From NCBI RefSeq assembly GCF_009761675.1, contig NZ_QUZH01000012.1:1-64000 (forward strand): a stretch of DNA of 64,000 bases. The letters run 5' to 3'. The position numbers were made by a program, and so were the translations under genes. The DNA is from Bhargavaea sp. CC-171006 (GTDB taxonomy: Bacteria > Bacillota > Bacilli > Bacillales_A > Planococcaceae). Of this stretch, positions 44,266 to 52,469 are shown in pieces (position 1 is the first letter of the stretch; each line of letters starts with the position of its first letter). The notes under the pieces were generated by a model, which ran no database searches, was not told the DNA's origin, and worked only from the letters and a program-made list of their open reading frames with translations.

Positions 44266-45053
44266 AACAAGTCCGGTTCCTCCTGCTCCTGGCCGCCGCC
44301 GGTGTGCTCCTTCTTCTTTTCCGCCCGGACGGAAAAGGCGGCAAGGCATCGGCCGATGTCGCAACAATTGAATCGGTCGACCCGCTGAAAAATCCGGGCC
44401 AGCCTGCTGCTGATTATCTCGTATTCCGTGCGCTCACGACCGGCGAAGCGCGCATGGCCGTCACAGGCAGCAGTGTCACGAAAGGCTCCGGCGCTTCCAA
44501 CCAGTCCAAGACATGGCGTGCGCTCACCCAGGCTCATCTGCGCACCGTCTATCCTTCGCTCAAGACCCTGAAAATCGAAAACCACGGACACTCGGGCTAC
44601 ACATCTGTCCGCCTGCTCGAGGACGAAGTGACCGGGCCTGTCATCGCGGGACGTCCGGATGTCCTCATCATCGAGACATCTGTCATCAACAATCATAATA
44701 AGAATGTCACACTTGAAGACACCTATGCATCACTTGTACAGCTGCACGCTTTATATTCGGAAATGCTGCCGGAAGCCCGGATCCTTTTCATCTCACCGAA
44801 CCCGACCACTGAAAACAAATTCGGGCCGACGATAAATGCTCTTGGGCTCCGGTTCACCGACTATGTCTACGGCACGCAGGCCTTCATTGAAGACAACGGC
44901 TGGGCATACATTAACATTCATGATGAAATGCTCGCGCTCATGGACCAGCGGGGAGTCAATCTGCCGGAGACGCTCAAGGACGGCATTCATCCAAACGATC
45001 TCGGATACCGCATCTGGGCCGACGTCATCTGGCCGCATCTCACAGCCAAGTAA
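44262..45053 (+). CDS. SGNH/GDSL-type hydrolase, membrane-anchored
   Basis: A 263-residue protein with an N-terminal membrane anchor or signal peptide, then an SGNH esterase fold: the nucleophile Ser in VTGSSVTKG, a Gly in GHSGYTS, an Asn in VINNHNK, and the Asp/His pair in DGIHPNDLGYR. Such enzymes deacylate polysaccharides or lipids. Coupled to the MazG-like gene and followed by a membrane protein gene. Confidence 0.82.
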   Translation: MKQVRFLLLLAAAGVLLLLFRPDGKGGKASADVATIESVDPLKNPGQPAADYLVFRALTTGEARMAVTGSSVTKGSGASNQSKTWRALTQAHLRTVYPSLKTLKIENHGHSGYTSVRLLEDEVTGPVIAGRPDVLIIETSVINNHNKNVTLEDTYASLVQLHALYSEMLPEARILFISPNPTTENKFGPTINALGLRFTDYVYGTQAFIEDNGWAYINIHDEMLALMDQRGVNLPETLKDGIHPNDLGYRIWADVIWPHLTAK

Positions 45054-45088
45054 GGGGATTTCGGGGATTTCACACTGGGGGGATTCAG

Positions 45089-45658
45089 ATGAACCTGCAA
45101 TCGCTGAAGCAAGATCTCGCACTGCGCAACAAAAATGGGCTGCCGTTCCTGCTATCCGGAATGGTGGTCTGGACGCTGATCACCGCTGTCTTTTTAATGC
45201 CGATCGAGCTCCGGCTGCAGAATATTATTCTGCTCGCGCTGACCGGGCTGCTGTTCCCGATGGCCGTCGGGCTTGCCGGTCTGCTGAAAGCCGATTGGAA
45301 ATCAGAAGACAACCCGCTCGGAAGTCTTGGCCTCGTATGCAACCTGGCCCAATTCGCCTACTTCCCGCTCGTCTTCTGGGCACTCGGAAGCCGGCCAGAA
45401 GCGATGGTGTTCATTTTTGCCGTGATTGCCGGGGCGCATTTCCTCCCGTACGGCTGGCTCTACGACACGAAAGCCTACTATCTCATGGCGCCGGTCATGG
45501 CAATCGTCTCCACGCTCGTAGGATTGGCGGCCTCACCGGATTCCATGTGGGCTGTCCCGCTTGCCTTTCTTATCCTTCTCGCCGTACTGAACGGCTGGCT
45601 GATTGCAGATTACAAAAAGAAATCCGGCATCGCCGGAATGGAAAAAAGAGCCGTCTGA
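45089..45658 (+). CDS. DUF7010-type membrane protein
   Basis: A 189-residue protein with six membrane segments and a short cytoplasmic N-terminus (LKQDLALRNKNGLPFLLSG). It resembles the DUF7010 group; function unknown. A GGGGGA site precedes the ATG. It probably belongs to the same operon as the SGNH gene, with 35 bases between them. Its last codons (EKRAV) form the terminator stem. Confidence 0.65.
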   Translation: MNLQSLKQDLALRNKNGLPFLLSGMVVWTLITAVFLMPIELRLQNIILLALTGLLFPMAVGLAGLLKADWKSEDNPLGSLGLVCNLAQFAYFPLVFWALGSRPEAMVFIFAVIAGAHFLPYGWLYDTKAYYLMAPVMAIVSTLVGLAASPDSMWAVPLAFLILLAVLNGWLIADYKKKSGIAGMEKRAV

Positions 45659-45672
45659 ACCGGCTCTTTTTT
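45642..45672 (+). terminator. Terminator overlapping the end of the DUF7010 gene
   Basis: AAAAAAGAGCCG pairs with CGGCTCTTTTTT; the stop codon lies in the loop. Confidence 0.85.
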
Positions 45673-45690
45673 GAACGGGGGAAATCACGT

Positions 45691-46203
45691 ATGGACATTC
45701 GGTTGGAACCGCTCCGTCGCGAAGATGCCAGGCCGCTTTACGAATTTGAATTGGTGAACAGAGAGTTCTTCGAGACCGCAGTGCCGGGCCGTGGCGATGA
45801 CTTTTACCGGTATGAAGGCTTTCTGGAACGGCTCGGCGAACTGCTTGATGAGCAGGCTGCCGGCGGATCCTGCTTCTACCTGATCAAAGACGATGGCAAC
45901 CGGATCCTCGGAAGAATGAACCTGACCGATATTGATGCCGTGAGCGGCAGCGCGGAACTGGGCTACAGGGTTGCCGAAGCATATGGCGGAAAAGGCGCAG
46001 CATCTCTGGCGCTGAAAGAATTGCTTCAGCTCGCTGACGATATCGGTGTTCGGAGGATTCTCGCCAAAACCACAACAGCGAACGTCGCCTCCTGCAAAGT
46101 CCTTGAGAAAAACGGCTTCCTCCAAATCGGGACGGATGACCGCGAATTTATCTTGAATAATGAGACCATGAGATTTACCCATTATGAATGGAGACATAAA
46201 TGA
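45691..46203 (+). CDS. GNAT family N-acetyltransferase (RimJ/RimL type)
   Basis: A 170-residue acetyltransferase with the RimJ/RimL pattern: an N-terminal DIRLEPLRREDARPLYEFE, LGYRVAEAYGGKGAASLALKELL as the acetyl-CoA loop, and CKVLEKNGF near the end. Substrate unknown. GGGGGAAA precedes the ATG. Monocistronic. Confidence 0.85.
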   Translation: MDIRLEPLRREDARPLYEFELVNREFFETAVPGRGDDFYRYEGFLERLGELLDEQAAGGSCFYLIKDDGNRILGRMNLTDIDAVSGSAELGYRVAEAYGGKGAASLALKELLQLADDIGVRRILAKTTTANVASCKVLEKNGFLQIGTDDREFILNNETMRFTHYEWRHK

Positions 46204-46235
46204 AGACGCCGGGATCCCAGCCCGGCGTCTTTCAT
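46204..46235 (+). terminator. Terminator of the GNAT gene
   Basis: AGACGCCGGG pairs with CCCGGCGTCT, followed by TTTC. Confidence 0.8.
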
Positions 46236-46260
46236 TTCCCACTATGGAGTGAATATTTCC

Positions 46261-46430
46261 GTGAGTCCGGAATCGACGCTCTAAGTCCGATTCCAAGATC
46301 CTAAGTCCGAAGCTGAATTTCTAAGTCCGATTTCGGTGCCCTAAGTCCGAATCTGGATACCTAAGTCCGATTTCAGTGCTCTAAGTCCGAATCTGGATAC
46401 CTAAGTCCGATTCCGGTGCCGTAAGTCCGA
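46261..46430. repeat. 20-bp periodic array, nine copies (class CTAAGTCCGA)
   Basis: CTAAGTCCGA begins at 46281, 46301, 46321, 46341, 46361, 46381 and 46401, with variants at 46261 (GTGAGTCCGG) and 46421 (GTAAGTCCGA). The period is exactly 20. The ten bases between cores alternate between two types (TTTCGGTGCC-like and ATCTGGATAC) in the middle, a 40-base higher-order unit. It lies between convergent genes, 25 bases after a terminator. Confidence 0.92.
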
Positions 46431-46466
46431 TTTTCCGCCTATGCGATCCTGATTCCACAAAGCCGC

Positions 46467-46811
46467 TTACAGCCGGTACTCCGCCAGCGCTTCTTCCGCC
46501 TTCGCCGAAAAGCTCGCGCCGGCTCCCCAATCGAACTTCATGAAGGCGCCGCTTCCGCCGCCGGATCCGGTCAGCCGCACCTTTGTGCGTCCGTCGCTGT
46601 CAAAGTTGTCGGCAATCAACGTGAGGGTGGCCCGGTTGCTCGTTCTCATAAAGTACTTTTCCACGATGAGGACGACCACCTCACGCCCGTCTGCGCTCCT
46701 CGTATATTGGTCAACGATCCGGCCGCTTACCGAGCCTACGGTCAATGCTTCAATCACGATATCAGCCACACGCGACGGAGTGACCGACACAAAGAGATCT
46801 CTAGTCTCCAT
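46467..46811 (-). CDS. Hypothetical protein, possibly DUF6054-like
   Basis: A 114-residue soluble protein. It has a beta-rich pattern with VVLIVEKYFMRTSNRATLTLIADN and a glycine-rich loop (TGSGGGSGAFMKFDWGAGASF). Similarity to DUF6054 is from memory and unverified. The ribosome site lies inside a hairpin (see 46815-46850). It follows niaP on the same strand. Confidence 0.6.
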   Translation of the reverse strand: METRDLFVSVTPSRVADIVIEALTVGSVSGRIVDQYTRSADGREVVVLIVEKYFMRTSNRATLTLIADNFDSDGRTKVRLTGSGGGSGAFMKFDWGAGASFSAKAEEALAEYRL

Positions 46812-46814
46812 CAG

Positions 46815-46850
46815 AACCCCCCCTTTCCGTTATTTACGGAAAGGGGGTTG
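46815..46850 (-). promoter_or_regulatory. Hairpin covering the ribosome binding site
   Basis: On the minus strand AACCCCCTTTCCG pairs with CGGAAAGGGGGGGTT. The second arm is the ribosome binding site of the 114-residue protein gene. It lies eight bases after the niaP stop, so it may act as a weak terminator, as a translational brake, or both. Confidence 0.6.
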
Positions 46851-46858
46851 TTGAGGTT

Positions 46859-48082
46859 TCATTCCAGTTCAATCTGCTTGGTTTCTGTGCCGAGGATCAG
46901 CACGGCAGCGGCTCCGATCAGGACAGCACCGGTGAAGATGGAGAAAATCAATCCAAGTCCGACACCTGCGCCCGCGAGTGACCCGACAAGGAGCGGCCCG
47001 AATATGCCGCCGATCCGGCCGACCGCTGCAGCCGTCCCCGTCCCGGTCCCCCGGATGACGGTGGGATACTGCTCGGGCGAGTACGCGTACAGCGCACCCC
47101 AAGCCCCCAGATTAAAGAAGCTGAGGAAGGCGCCTGCCGTGAGCAGCAGCCAGGTGGTGTCCGCATTGCCGAACACGAGGGCACTGATTGCCGTACCGAC
47201 CATGAAGACGCTCAGGACGAACTTGCGGCCCACCTTTTCAATCAGCCAGGCCGCCGTGAAGTAGCCCGGCAGCTGGGCAAGCGTCATCAGGAGGACATAG
47301 CCGAAACTGTGGATCATATCGAAGCCCTTCATGACCATGACGCTCGGAAGCCAAAGGAACATGCCGTAGTACGAGAAGACGACCGTGAACCAGACAATCC
47401 AGAGCATGATGGTCGCCCGCCGGTATTTCGCCGAGAACAGCGCCTTCATATTGCTCCCGATGGTGCCCCGCTTTTCCTTTTTCGCCGTAAACTCCGGAGA
47501 ATCCGGAAGATGGATTCGAAGATAGATCGCGTACAGTGCCGGAAGGGCCGTCAGGACGAGCGCAATGCGCCAGCCATATTCCGGAATCACAAAGTACGAG
47601 ATCAGGGCGGCAATCAGCCAGCCTCCCGCCCAAAAGCTTTCAAGAAGGACGACGATGCGCCCCCGCTCATTCGCCCCGACACTTTCGGAAACAAGTGTGG
47701 AGGCAACCGGCAGTTCTCCGCCGAGACCTCCCCCGACGATAAACCGCAGGACGAGGAAGGCGGCAAGGCCGGTTGTTGCAGCAGACAGCCCGCTTGCAAG
47801 CGAGAATATCACAAGCGTCAGGATAAAAACATTCTTCCGGCCGATGCGGTCGGCCAAAATGCCGAAGGCGAATGCACCGACCGCCATGCCGATCGAGTTG
47901 ACGCTGCCGATCCAGCCCATTTCCCCCGGCGTCAGCGCCCAGTCCACAGCAAGCGCCGCGATGACGAAGGACAAGATGCCGACGTCCATTGCGTCGAACA
48001 TCCAGGCTAGCCCGGCCGTTCCGAGAAGTCTGTTGCGGGAAATGGCAGGTTTTGACGCCTGCCGTTCTGTATGGGAAGCCAT
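46859..48082 (-). CDS. niaP: Niacin transporter NiaP (MFS)
   Basis: A 407-residue, 12-segment MFS protein. It is closely similar along its length to B. subtilis NiaP: GLAWMFDAMDVGILSF, GWIGSVNSIGMA, GGLGGELPVASTLVSE and the end ETKQIELE. NiaP imports nicotinate or nicotinamide for NAD synthesis. AGGTGAAA precedes the ATG. The upstream region holds two dyads that could be operators. Confidence 0.9.
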   Translation of the reverse strand: MASHTERQASKPAISRNRLLGTAGLAWMFDAMDVGILSFVIAALAVDWALTPGEMGWIGSVNSIGMAVGAFAFGILADRIGRKNVFILTLVIFSLASGLSAATTGLAAFLVLRFIVGGGLGGELPVASTLVSESVGANERGRIVVLLESFWAGGWLIAALISYFVIPEYGWRIALVLTALPALYAIYLRIHLPDSPEFTAKKEKRGTIGSNMKALFSAKYRRATIMLWIVWFTVVFSYYGMFLWLPSVMVMKGFDMIHSFGYVLLMTLAQLPGYFTAAWLIEKVGRKFVLSVFMVGTAISALVFGNADTTWLLLTAGAFLSFFNLGAWGALYAYSPEQYPTVIRGTGTGTAAAVGRIGGIFGPLLVGSLAGAGVGLGLIFSIFTGAVLIGAAAVLILGTETKQIELE

Positions 48083-48090
48083 ATATTTTT

Positions 48091-48138
48091 CACCTGTCTT
48101 TACAGTTGTATAGTTTTGTTGACTTCATAACTATACAA
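48091..48138. promoter_or_regulatory. Operator-like dyads upstream of niaP
   Basis: TTGTATAGTT (48106-48115) and AACTATACAA (48129-48138) are perfect complements 13 bases apart. Closer to the gene, ACCTGT and ACAGTT (48093-48106) form an imperfect dyad overlapping the ribosome site. One may be bound by a niacin-responsive repressor; no such regulator gene is in the window. Confidence 0.5.
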
Positions 48139-48164
48139 TGTGCAGGACAGTTTGACAATATCCA

Positions 48165-48974
48165 TCATGAAACGAGGACAAGGCTGATGGCCATGACTGC
48201 CATGCCGGCGATCATGCCGTAGATTGACAGATGCGCCTCGTCGAATTTCTGCGCTGCGGGAAGCAGTTCATCCACCGAGATAAACACCATTATTCCCGCC
48301 ACCGCCGCAAAAATGACACCAAACATGATCCCGTTCAAAAACGGCATGAGAATCAGGAAGGCGATCACCGCACCCGCGGGTTCTGCCAGGCCGGACAGGA
48401 AGCTCAGTTTGAATGCCTGCTTCCGGTCCCCTGTCGCGAAGTACATCGGCACGGATACCGCGATGCCTTCCGGAATGTTGTGAATGGCTACTGCAATGGC
48501 GATGGCCACTCCGAGTGTCGGGTCCTGGAGGGCCGATGTAAACGTCGCAATCCCCTCCGGGAAGTTGTGAATGGCGATGGCCAGTGCGGTGAATACCCCC
48601 ATCTTCTTTAATCTCGCATATTCGTCATTCGTGGGTCCCTGCCCGATGTCTTCGATGCTCTTCACTTCATGCGGATTTCCCGTCGACGGGATAAAGCGGT
48701 CGATAATCGCAATCACCAGCATCCCGCCGAAGAATCCGGCAATCGTCGCCCAATAGCCGGGTGTGTTTCCAAGTTCATAGGTCAACGCGTCTTTTGCCTT
48801 GACGAAGATTTCGACAAGCGAGACGTAGATCATGACGCCTGCCGAGAAACCGAGTGAGGCTGACAGGAATTTCGTGTTTGTCCGGGAAGTAAAGAACGCA
48901 AGCAGGCTTCCGATCCCCGTTGCCAATCCGGCAAACAGGGTCAGGCCAAATGCGATCCAGATGTTTCCTTCCAT
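48165..48974 (-). CDS. zupT: ZIP-family metal transporter (ZupT-like)
   Basis: A 269-residue, eight-segment divalent-metal importer. The two metal-binding motifs HNFPEG and HNIPEG in segments 4 and 5 are intact, and the variable loop is short and acidic. Zinc is the usual substrate of ZupT, with some iron or manganese transport. The ribosome site is weak (GGATGG). The gene lies upstream of niaP on the same strand. Confidence 0.9.
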   Translation of the reverse strand: MEGNIWIAFGLTLFAGLATGIGSLLAFFTSRTNTKFLSASLGFSAGVMIYVSLVEIFVKAKDALTYELGNTPGYWATIAGFFGGMLVIAIIDRFIPSTGNPHEVKSIEDIGQGPTNDEYARLKKMGVFTALAIAIHNFPEGIATFTSALQDPTLGVAIAIAVAIHNIPEGIAVSVPMYFATGDRKQAFKLSFLSGLAEPAGAVIAFLILMPFLNGIMFGVIFAAVAGIMVFISVDELLPAAQKFDEAHLSIYGMIAGMAVMAISLVLVS

Positions 48975-49184
48975 TCAACCATCCACTTTCTGATTTAAGA
49001 TGATGCTATTATATGCCAGAAAGTTTCCCTTGTGCAACTTATTCGCGGATGAATTTTCGAAATACCGCTTCAAATGTGCCGTATGAGTTTCAACTATACA
49101 GAAGGATAGGCTATGCAGGCGTGGCTTGCGGGGTGCCGGCGCGAATTCCGAAGAGACGGCGGAAAACCCAAAATGCCACAACAT

Positions 49185-49211
49185 AAAAATCCGCGCAGGC
49201 GGCGCGGATTG
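49185..49211 (-). terminator. Terminator of the GGDEF/EAL gene
   Basis: AATCCGCGC pairs with GCGCGGATT; the minus strand continues into a T run. Confidence 0.85.
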
Positions 49212-49218
49212 GGAAGCT

Positions 49219-50904
49219 TCAGCAAGACAGCGATGCGGGCATATATTTCTTTTCAAATTCCGCAGGCGCCAAAGGTGCATCAAAATAGTAGCCCTGGACG
49301 CCGCGGCACCCGATTTCCATTAGAAATCGGAGCTGTTCTTCGGTCTCGACGCCTTCTGCAATCAGGCTGCAGTCAAGTCCTTTTGCAAGGGACACAATCG
49401 ACTTCAGGATGGCTTCCGACTTTCCGATCATGCCGATGCCGGAGACGAAGAATTGGTCGATTTTGATCTTGTCCACCGGAAAATTCGTCAGATAGGACAG
49501 GCCCGAGAAGCCGGTTCCAAAGTCATCGATTGCGACAGTGATCCCTTGGCTTCTGCATTTCCTCAGATTGGAAAGGACCAGATCCGAACTGAGGATTTCC
49601 TTCCACTCGGTGATTTCAATCTCGAACCGTTCCGGCGGGATGTTCCACTTCCGAAGCATCCTCATCACAGTGCCGTAGAACCGTTTGTCATCCAACAGGT
49701 GAGAGGTCACGTTCACGGCAATTCTCGGGAGGCTGCCATACTTCTCGGCCCAGCGTTTCCCCTCCGCCAGGACCAGGTTCAGGAGATGAATCGTCAGTTC
49801 CCTGATTTTCCCGCTTTCTTCGGCAATCGGGATGAATTCGTAAGGGGACAGGATCCCGAGTTCTGGATGATTCCATCTCGACAAGGTTTCAATTCCGATC
49901 AGTCTGCCGCTTTTGCCGTCCAGCTGGGGCTGGACGACACAGGAGAACCCTTTGTTCTTGAACTCACCCGAAAACAGCTCATCCTCGATTACCCGCTTGC
50001 GATCAAGCCTCGTCTTCATCTCGTCATGGAACAGCAGAAAGCAGCTGCCCCTCTTTTTTTTCGACTCGTGCATTGCCGTATCTGCCATGCTGAGCAGCTC
50101 GGCTGTCGTCTTCCCGTCTTCCGGGTAGCGGCTGACCCCCACGCTCGCAGAGGCGGAAAAACTTACATTATCACTTAGTCTGACAGAGATGGCGGTCTGT
50201 TTGAACATTTCCTTGATCCACTGATTCAAGTCATGCGGATCCGTCCGATGGGTGAGGAAAATAAATTCGTCTCCTCCAATCCGGGTCACCACGTCTCCGA
50301 CCTGCAGCAGACTTTTCAGCCGCTTTGCGATCTGGCGGATATAGTGGTCCCCCGACTCATGTCCGTGAAGGTCGTTCAGTTGGCGGAAGCTATCGATATC
50401 GAAGAGTACGACGGAAAACGGATTTGCTTCCTTGATATATTCTTCCATCTTCTCAATCGCTGAACGACGGTTCGGAAGGCCGGTCAGATCATCCTTGAAA
50501 GCGAGCATCTCCAACCGCGCCTCGGCTTCCTTATAACGGCTGATGTCATGAAAGAGGACTGCAATCCGGCCGTCGCCAATCTCCTGTGCGTCGACCTGAA
50601 GCCAGAGACCCGCAGGACGGTAATAGATTTCTTCCGTCTCGGCGATTCCCGTTTTGCGGATCCGGTCGTACATCTCTTTCAGACCTGCGTTGACGGCATA
50701 CGGAAATTCCGCCCAGGCATTTTTCCCGACGAGCTGCTCCCCTTCACGTCCAAGGAGGCGGGACGCCTTTTCATTGATGTAAATGAAATCCGACTGCTTG
50801 TCCAGTACATAAAAGGCACTGGCCAGCCCGCTCATGATGCGGATGGCGTCCTGCTCGTCCAATGATCCGCTCAGGTCACCTCCGGCATTCCGGTGTCTCT
50901 TCAT
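49219..50904 (-). CDS. PAS-GGDEF-EAL cyclic-di-GMP protein
   Basis: A 561-residue cytoplasmic signalling protein. A PAS domain (about 15-120) is followed by a GGDEF domain whose active site GGDEF is intact (RIGGDEFIFLTH) and an EAL domain at about 315-555. In EAL the first motif is ETL, and the other catalytic residues are present (DDFGTG, KID, EGVE). It could make and/or degrade c-di-GMP. No membrane segment. The start at 50904 follows AAGGAGG; an earlier ATG overlaps this site. Confidence 0.9.
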   Translation of the reverse strand: MKRHRNAGGDLSGSLDEQDAIRIMSGLASAFYVLDKQSDFIYINEKASRLLGREGEQLVGKNAWAEFPYAVNAGLKEMYDRIRKTGIAETEEIYYRPAGLWLQVDAQEIGDGRIAVLFHDISRYKEAEARLEMLAFKDDLTGLPNRRSAIEKMEEYIKEANPFSVVLFDIDSFRQLNDLHGHESGDHYIRQIAKRLKSLLQVGDVVTRIGGDEFIFLTHRTDPHDLNQWIKEMFKQTAISVRLSDNVSFSASASVGVSRYPEDGKTTAELLSMADTAMHESKKKRGSCFLLFHDEMKTRLDRKRVIEDELFSGEFKNKGFSCVVQPQLDGKSGRLIGIETLSRWNHPELGILSPYEFIPIAEESGKIRELTIHLLNLVLAEGKRWAEKYGSLPRIAVNVTSHLLDDKRFYGTVMRMLRKWNIPPERFEIEITEWKEILSSDLVLSNLRKCRSQGITVAIDDFGTGFSGLSYLTNFPVDKIKIDQFFVSGIGMIGKSEAILKSIVSLAKGLDCSLIAEGVETEEQLRFLMEIGCRGVQGYYFDAPLAPAEFEKKYMPASLSC

Positions 50905-50931
50905 CTGCTTCCGCCTCCTTCCCGTACCCAT

Positions 50932-51591
50932 TCAGCCTTCGCCGGCATACCTTCGCAGAGCCTTTCCGATCTCCTGCCAGTCTTCCTCCACCTTTTCCCG
51001 CAATGACGGGTTATAGAACACGGAAGCCGGATGGAATGTCGGAATAATTGTCCTGACGTCCTCTGTCAGGCTGTATGTCCCATCCTCCGTGTCCCTCAAA
51101 TATTGGACCGGAGCCTCGATCAGCTGTCCATGCACGTCCGACACTTTATATTCCTTGCCGAGCAGGCGCTGCAGGCCGATGTTGCCCAGCGTGACGATAA
51201 GCTTTGGCCTCACGTCCCGCATCTCCGCATCCAGAAGAGGCGCGTGGGCAAGAATTTCCTTTGCCTTAGGTGCACGGTTATACTTTCGCTCGGTCAGTGT
51301 GCCGTCGCGCTCCTTTTTCGTTCCCCAGCGATACGGTCGGCTGCGTACGGCGCTTGTGATATAGACATCCTCCCGGCGGAGCCCGATCGAGGCGAGGGAT
51401 TTCATGAGTTCCTTTCCCGCGCGCCCGATAAAAGGAATGCCGTCCACCAGTTCAAATTCCCCCGGCGCCTCACCGACAAGCATCAGTTCCGGCTCAACGG
51501 GGCCCTGTCCGTAGACGAACCCTTCCACCGGGGCGTCACCCATGCGCCGGCGCCCGAGTTCTGCAAGTTCTTCACTGATTCTGTACACCAT
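50932..51591 (-). CDS. Uracil-DNA glycosylase family 4 protein lacking cysteines
   Basis: A 219-residue UDG-fold protein with motif A GEAPGEFELVDGIPFIGRAGKEL and motif B FHPASVF of type 4/5 uracil-DNA glycosylases. The family usually has four Cys holding an iron-sulfur cluster; this sequence has no cysteine at all. It precedes the GGDEF/EAL gene on the same strand. Confidence 0.85.
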   Translation of the reverse strand: MVYRISEELAELGRRRMGDAPVEGFVYGQGPVEPELMLVGEAPGEFELVDGIPFIGRAGKELMKSLASIGLRREDVYITSAVRSRPYRWGTKKERDGTLTERKYNRAPKAKEILAHAPLLDAEMRDVRPKLIVTLGNIGLQRLLGKEYKVSDVHGQLIEAPVQYLRDTEDGTYSLTEDVRTIIPTFHPASVFYNPSLREKVEEDWQEIGKALRRYAGEG

Positions 51592-51664
51592 CCATCACTT
51601 CTTTCCTGCTGTCCCTTATCTATACCACATGCCATGACCCCTTAACAATCAGGGGTTCCGCTGA

Positions 51665-52306
51665 TCAGGATTCGATGCGATCCCTATTCCAGTAAGAAAA
51701 CAGAATCAGGAGCAGGAACAGGTAGGCCGTCCCGGCGGCCCAGCCTGCCAGCACATCCGTTGCATAATGCCGTCCGAGTACAATACGTGAAAGGCCCATA
51801 CCCGCAACCAGAATGCCGGCAACGGCCAGGACTGTCCAGCGCCAGAAGATCGGGCGGATCCGCCGCATGACCACGATTCCGATCGAACTCACATAGAGGA
51901 GCCCCATCTGGGCGTGGCCTGACGGAAAACTGTAGCTTGCCAGCTGGTCCGGCATATCCGGACGGGGTCGCCCGAACCATTCCTTCAGCCATTCATTAAT
52001 GGCGAATCCCACGCCAACCGCAAGTACGATAAACAGGGCATCACGCGGTGAACGCCTGATCAAAAGCAGGACGATCGCCACTAAACAGATTGCTGCAACG
52101 GTCTCAGGGTTGCCGAGGAAGCTGAGCACCCCCAAGAACTCCGCCCCCGCCAGCGCCTCCGACAAGGTCCTGTCAAGCGCCTCAAGCAACGGGGATTCAT
52201 AGAATATCGCCAGCAGCACAAACAAAACGAAGGCGGCCGCCGTGGCCCCCACTTTCCTTTTATTGTTCACCCAATTCCCTCCAGCCTGAATAAACTCTGT
52301 ATTCAT
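51665..52306 (-). CDS. PAP2-family membrane phosphatase
   Basis: A 213-residue integral membrane phosphatase. The three PAP2 signature motifs are present: KEWFGRPRP, PSGH, and SRIVLGRHYATDVLAG. The likely substrate is a lipid phosphate such as undecaprenyl pyrophosphate or phosphatidylglycerol phosphate. ATG 52306 follows GGTGA; an upstream in-frame ATG has no site. Monocistronic. Confidence 0.87.
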   Translation of the reverse strand: MNTEFIQAGGNWVNNKRKVGATAAAFVLFVLLAIFYESPLLEALDRTLSEALAGAEFLGVLSFLGNPETVAAICLVAIVLLLIRRSPRDALFIVLAVGVGFAINEWLKEWFGRPRPDMPDQLASYSFPSGHAQMGLLYVSSIGIVVMRRIRPIFWRWTVLAVAGILVAGMGLSRIVLGRHYATDVLAGWAAGTAYLFLLLILFSYWNRDRIES

Positions 52307-52430
52307 TTTATCACCGGAGGCAGGGGACATACCCGAAGAAAAGGAGTCGGCAGCCCAAAAACATATTCCAACTATTCCGTTTCGGCCGACATAATTCCTG
52401 CCGATTCTACAATTTTTTCACGACAAATAA

Positions 52431-52457
52431 AAGCACCCTGCTTTACGCAGGGTGCTT
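52431..52457 (-). terminator. Terminator of the yclNOPQ operon
   Basis: AAGCACCCTGC pairs with GCAGGGTGCTT just beyond the yclQ stop codon. Confidence 0.82.
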
Positions 52458-52469
52458 GGGAGGGACCGA

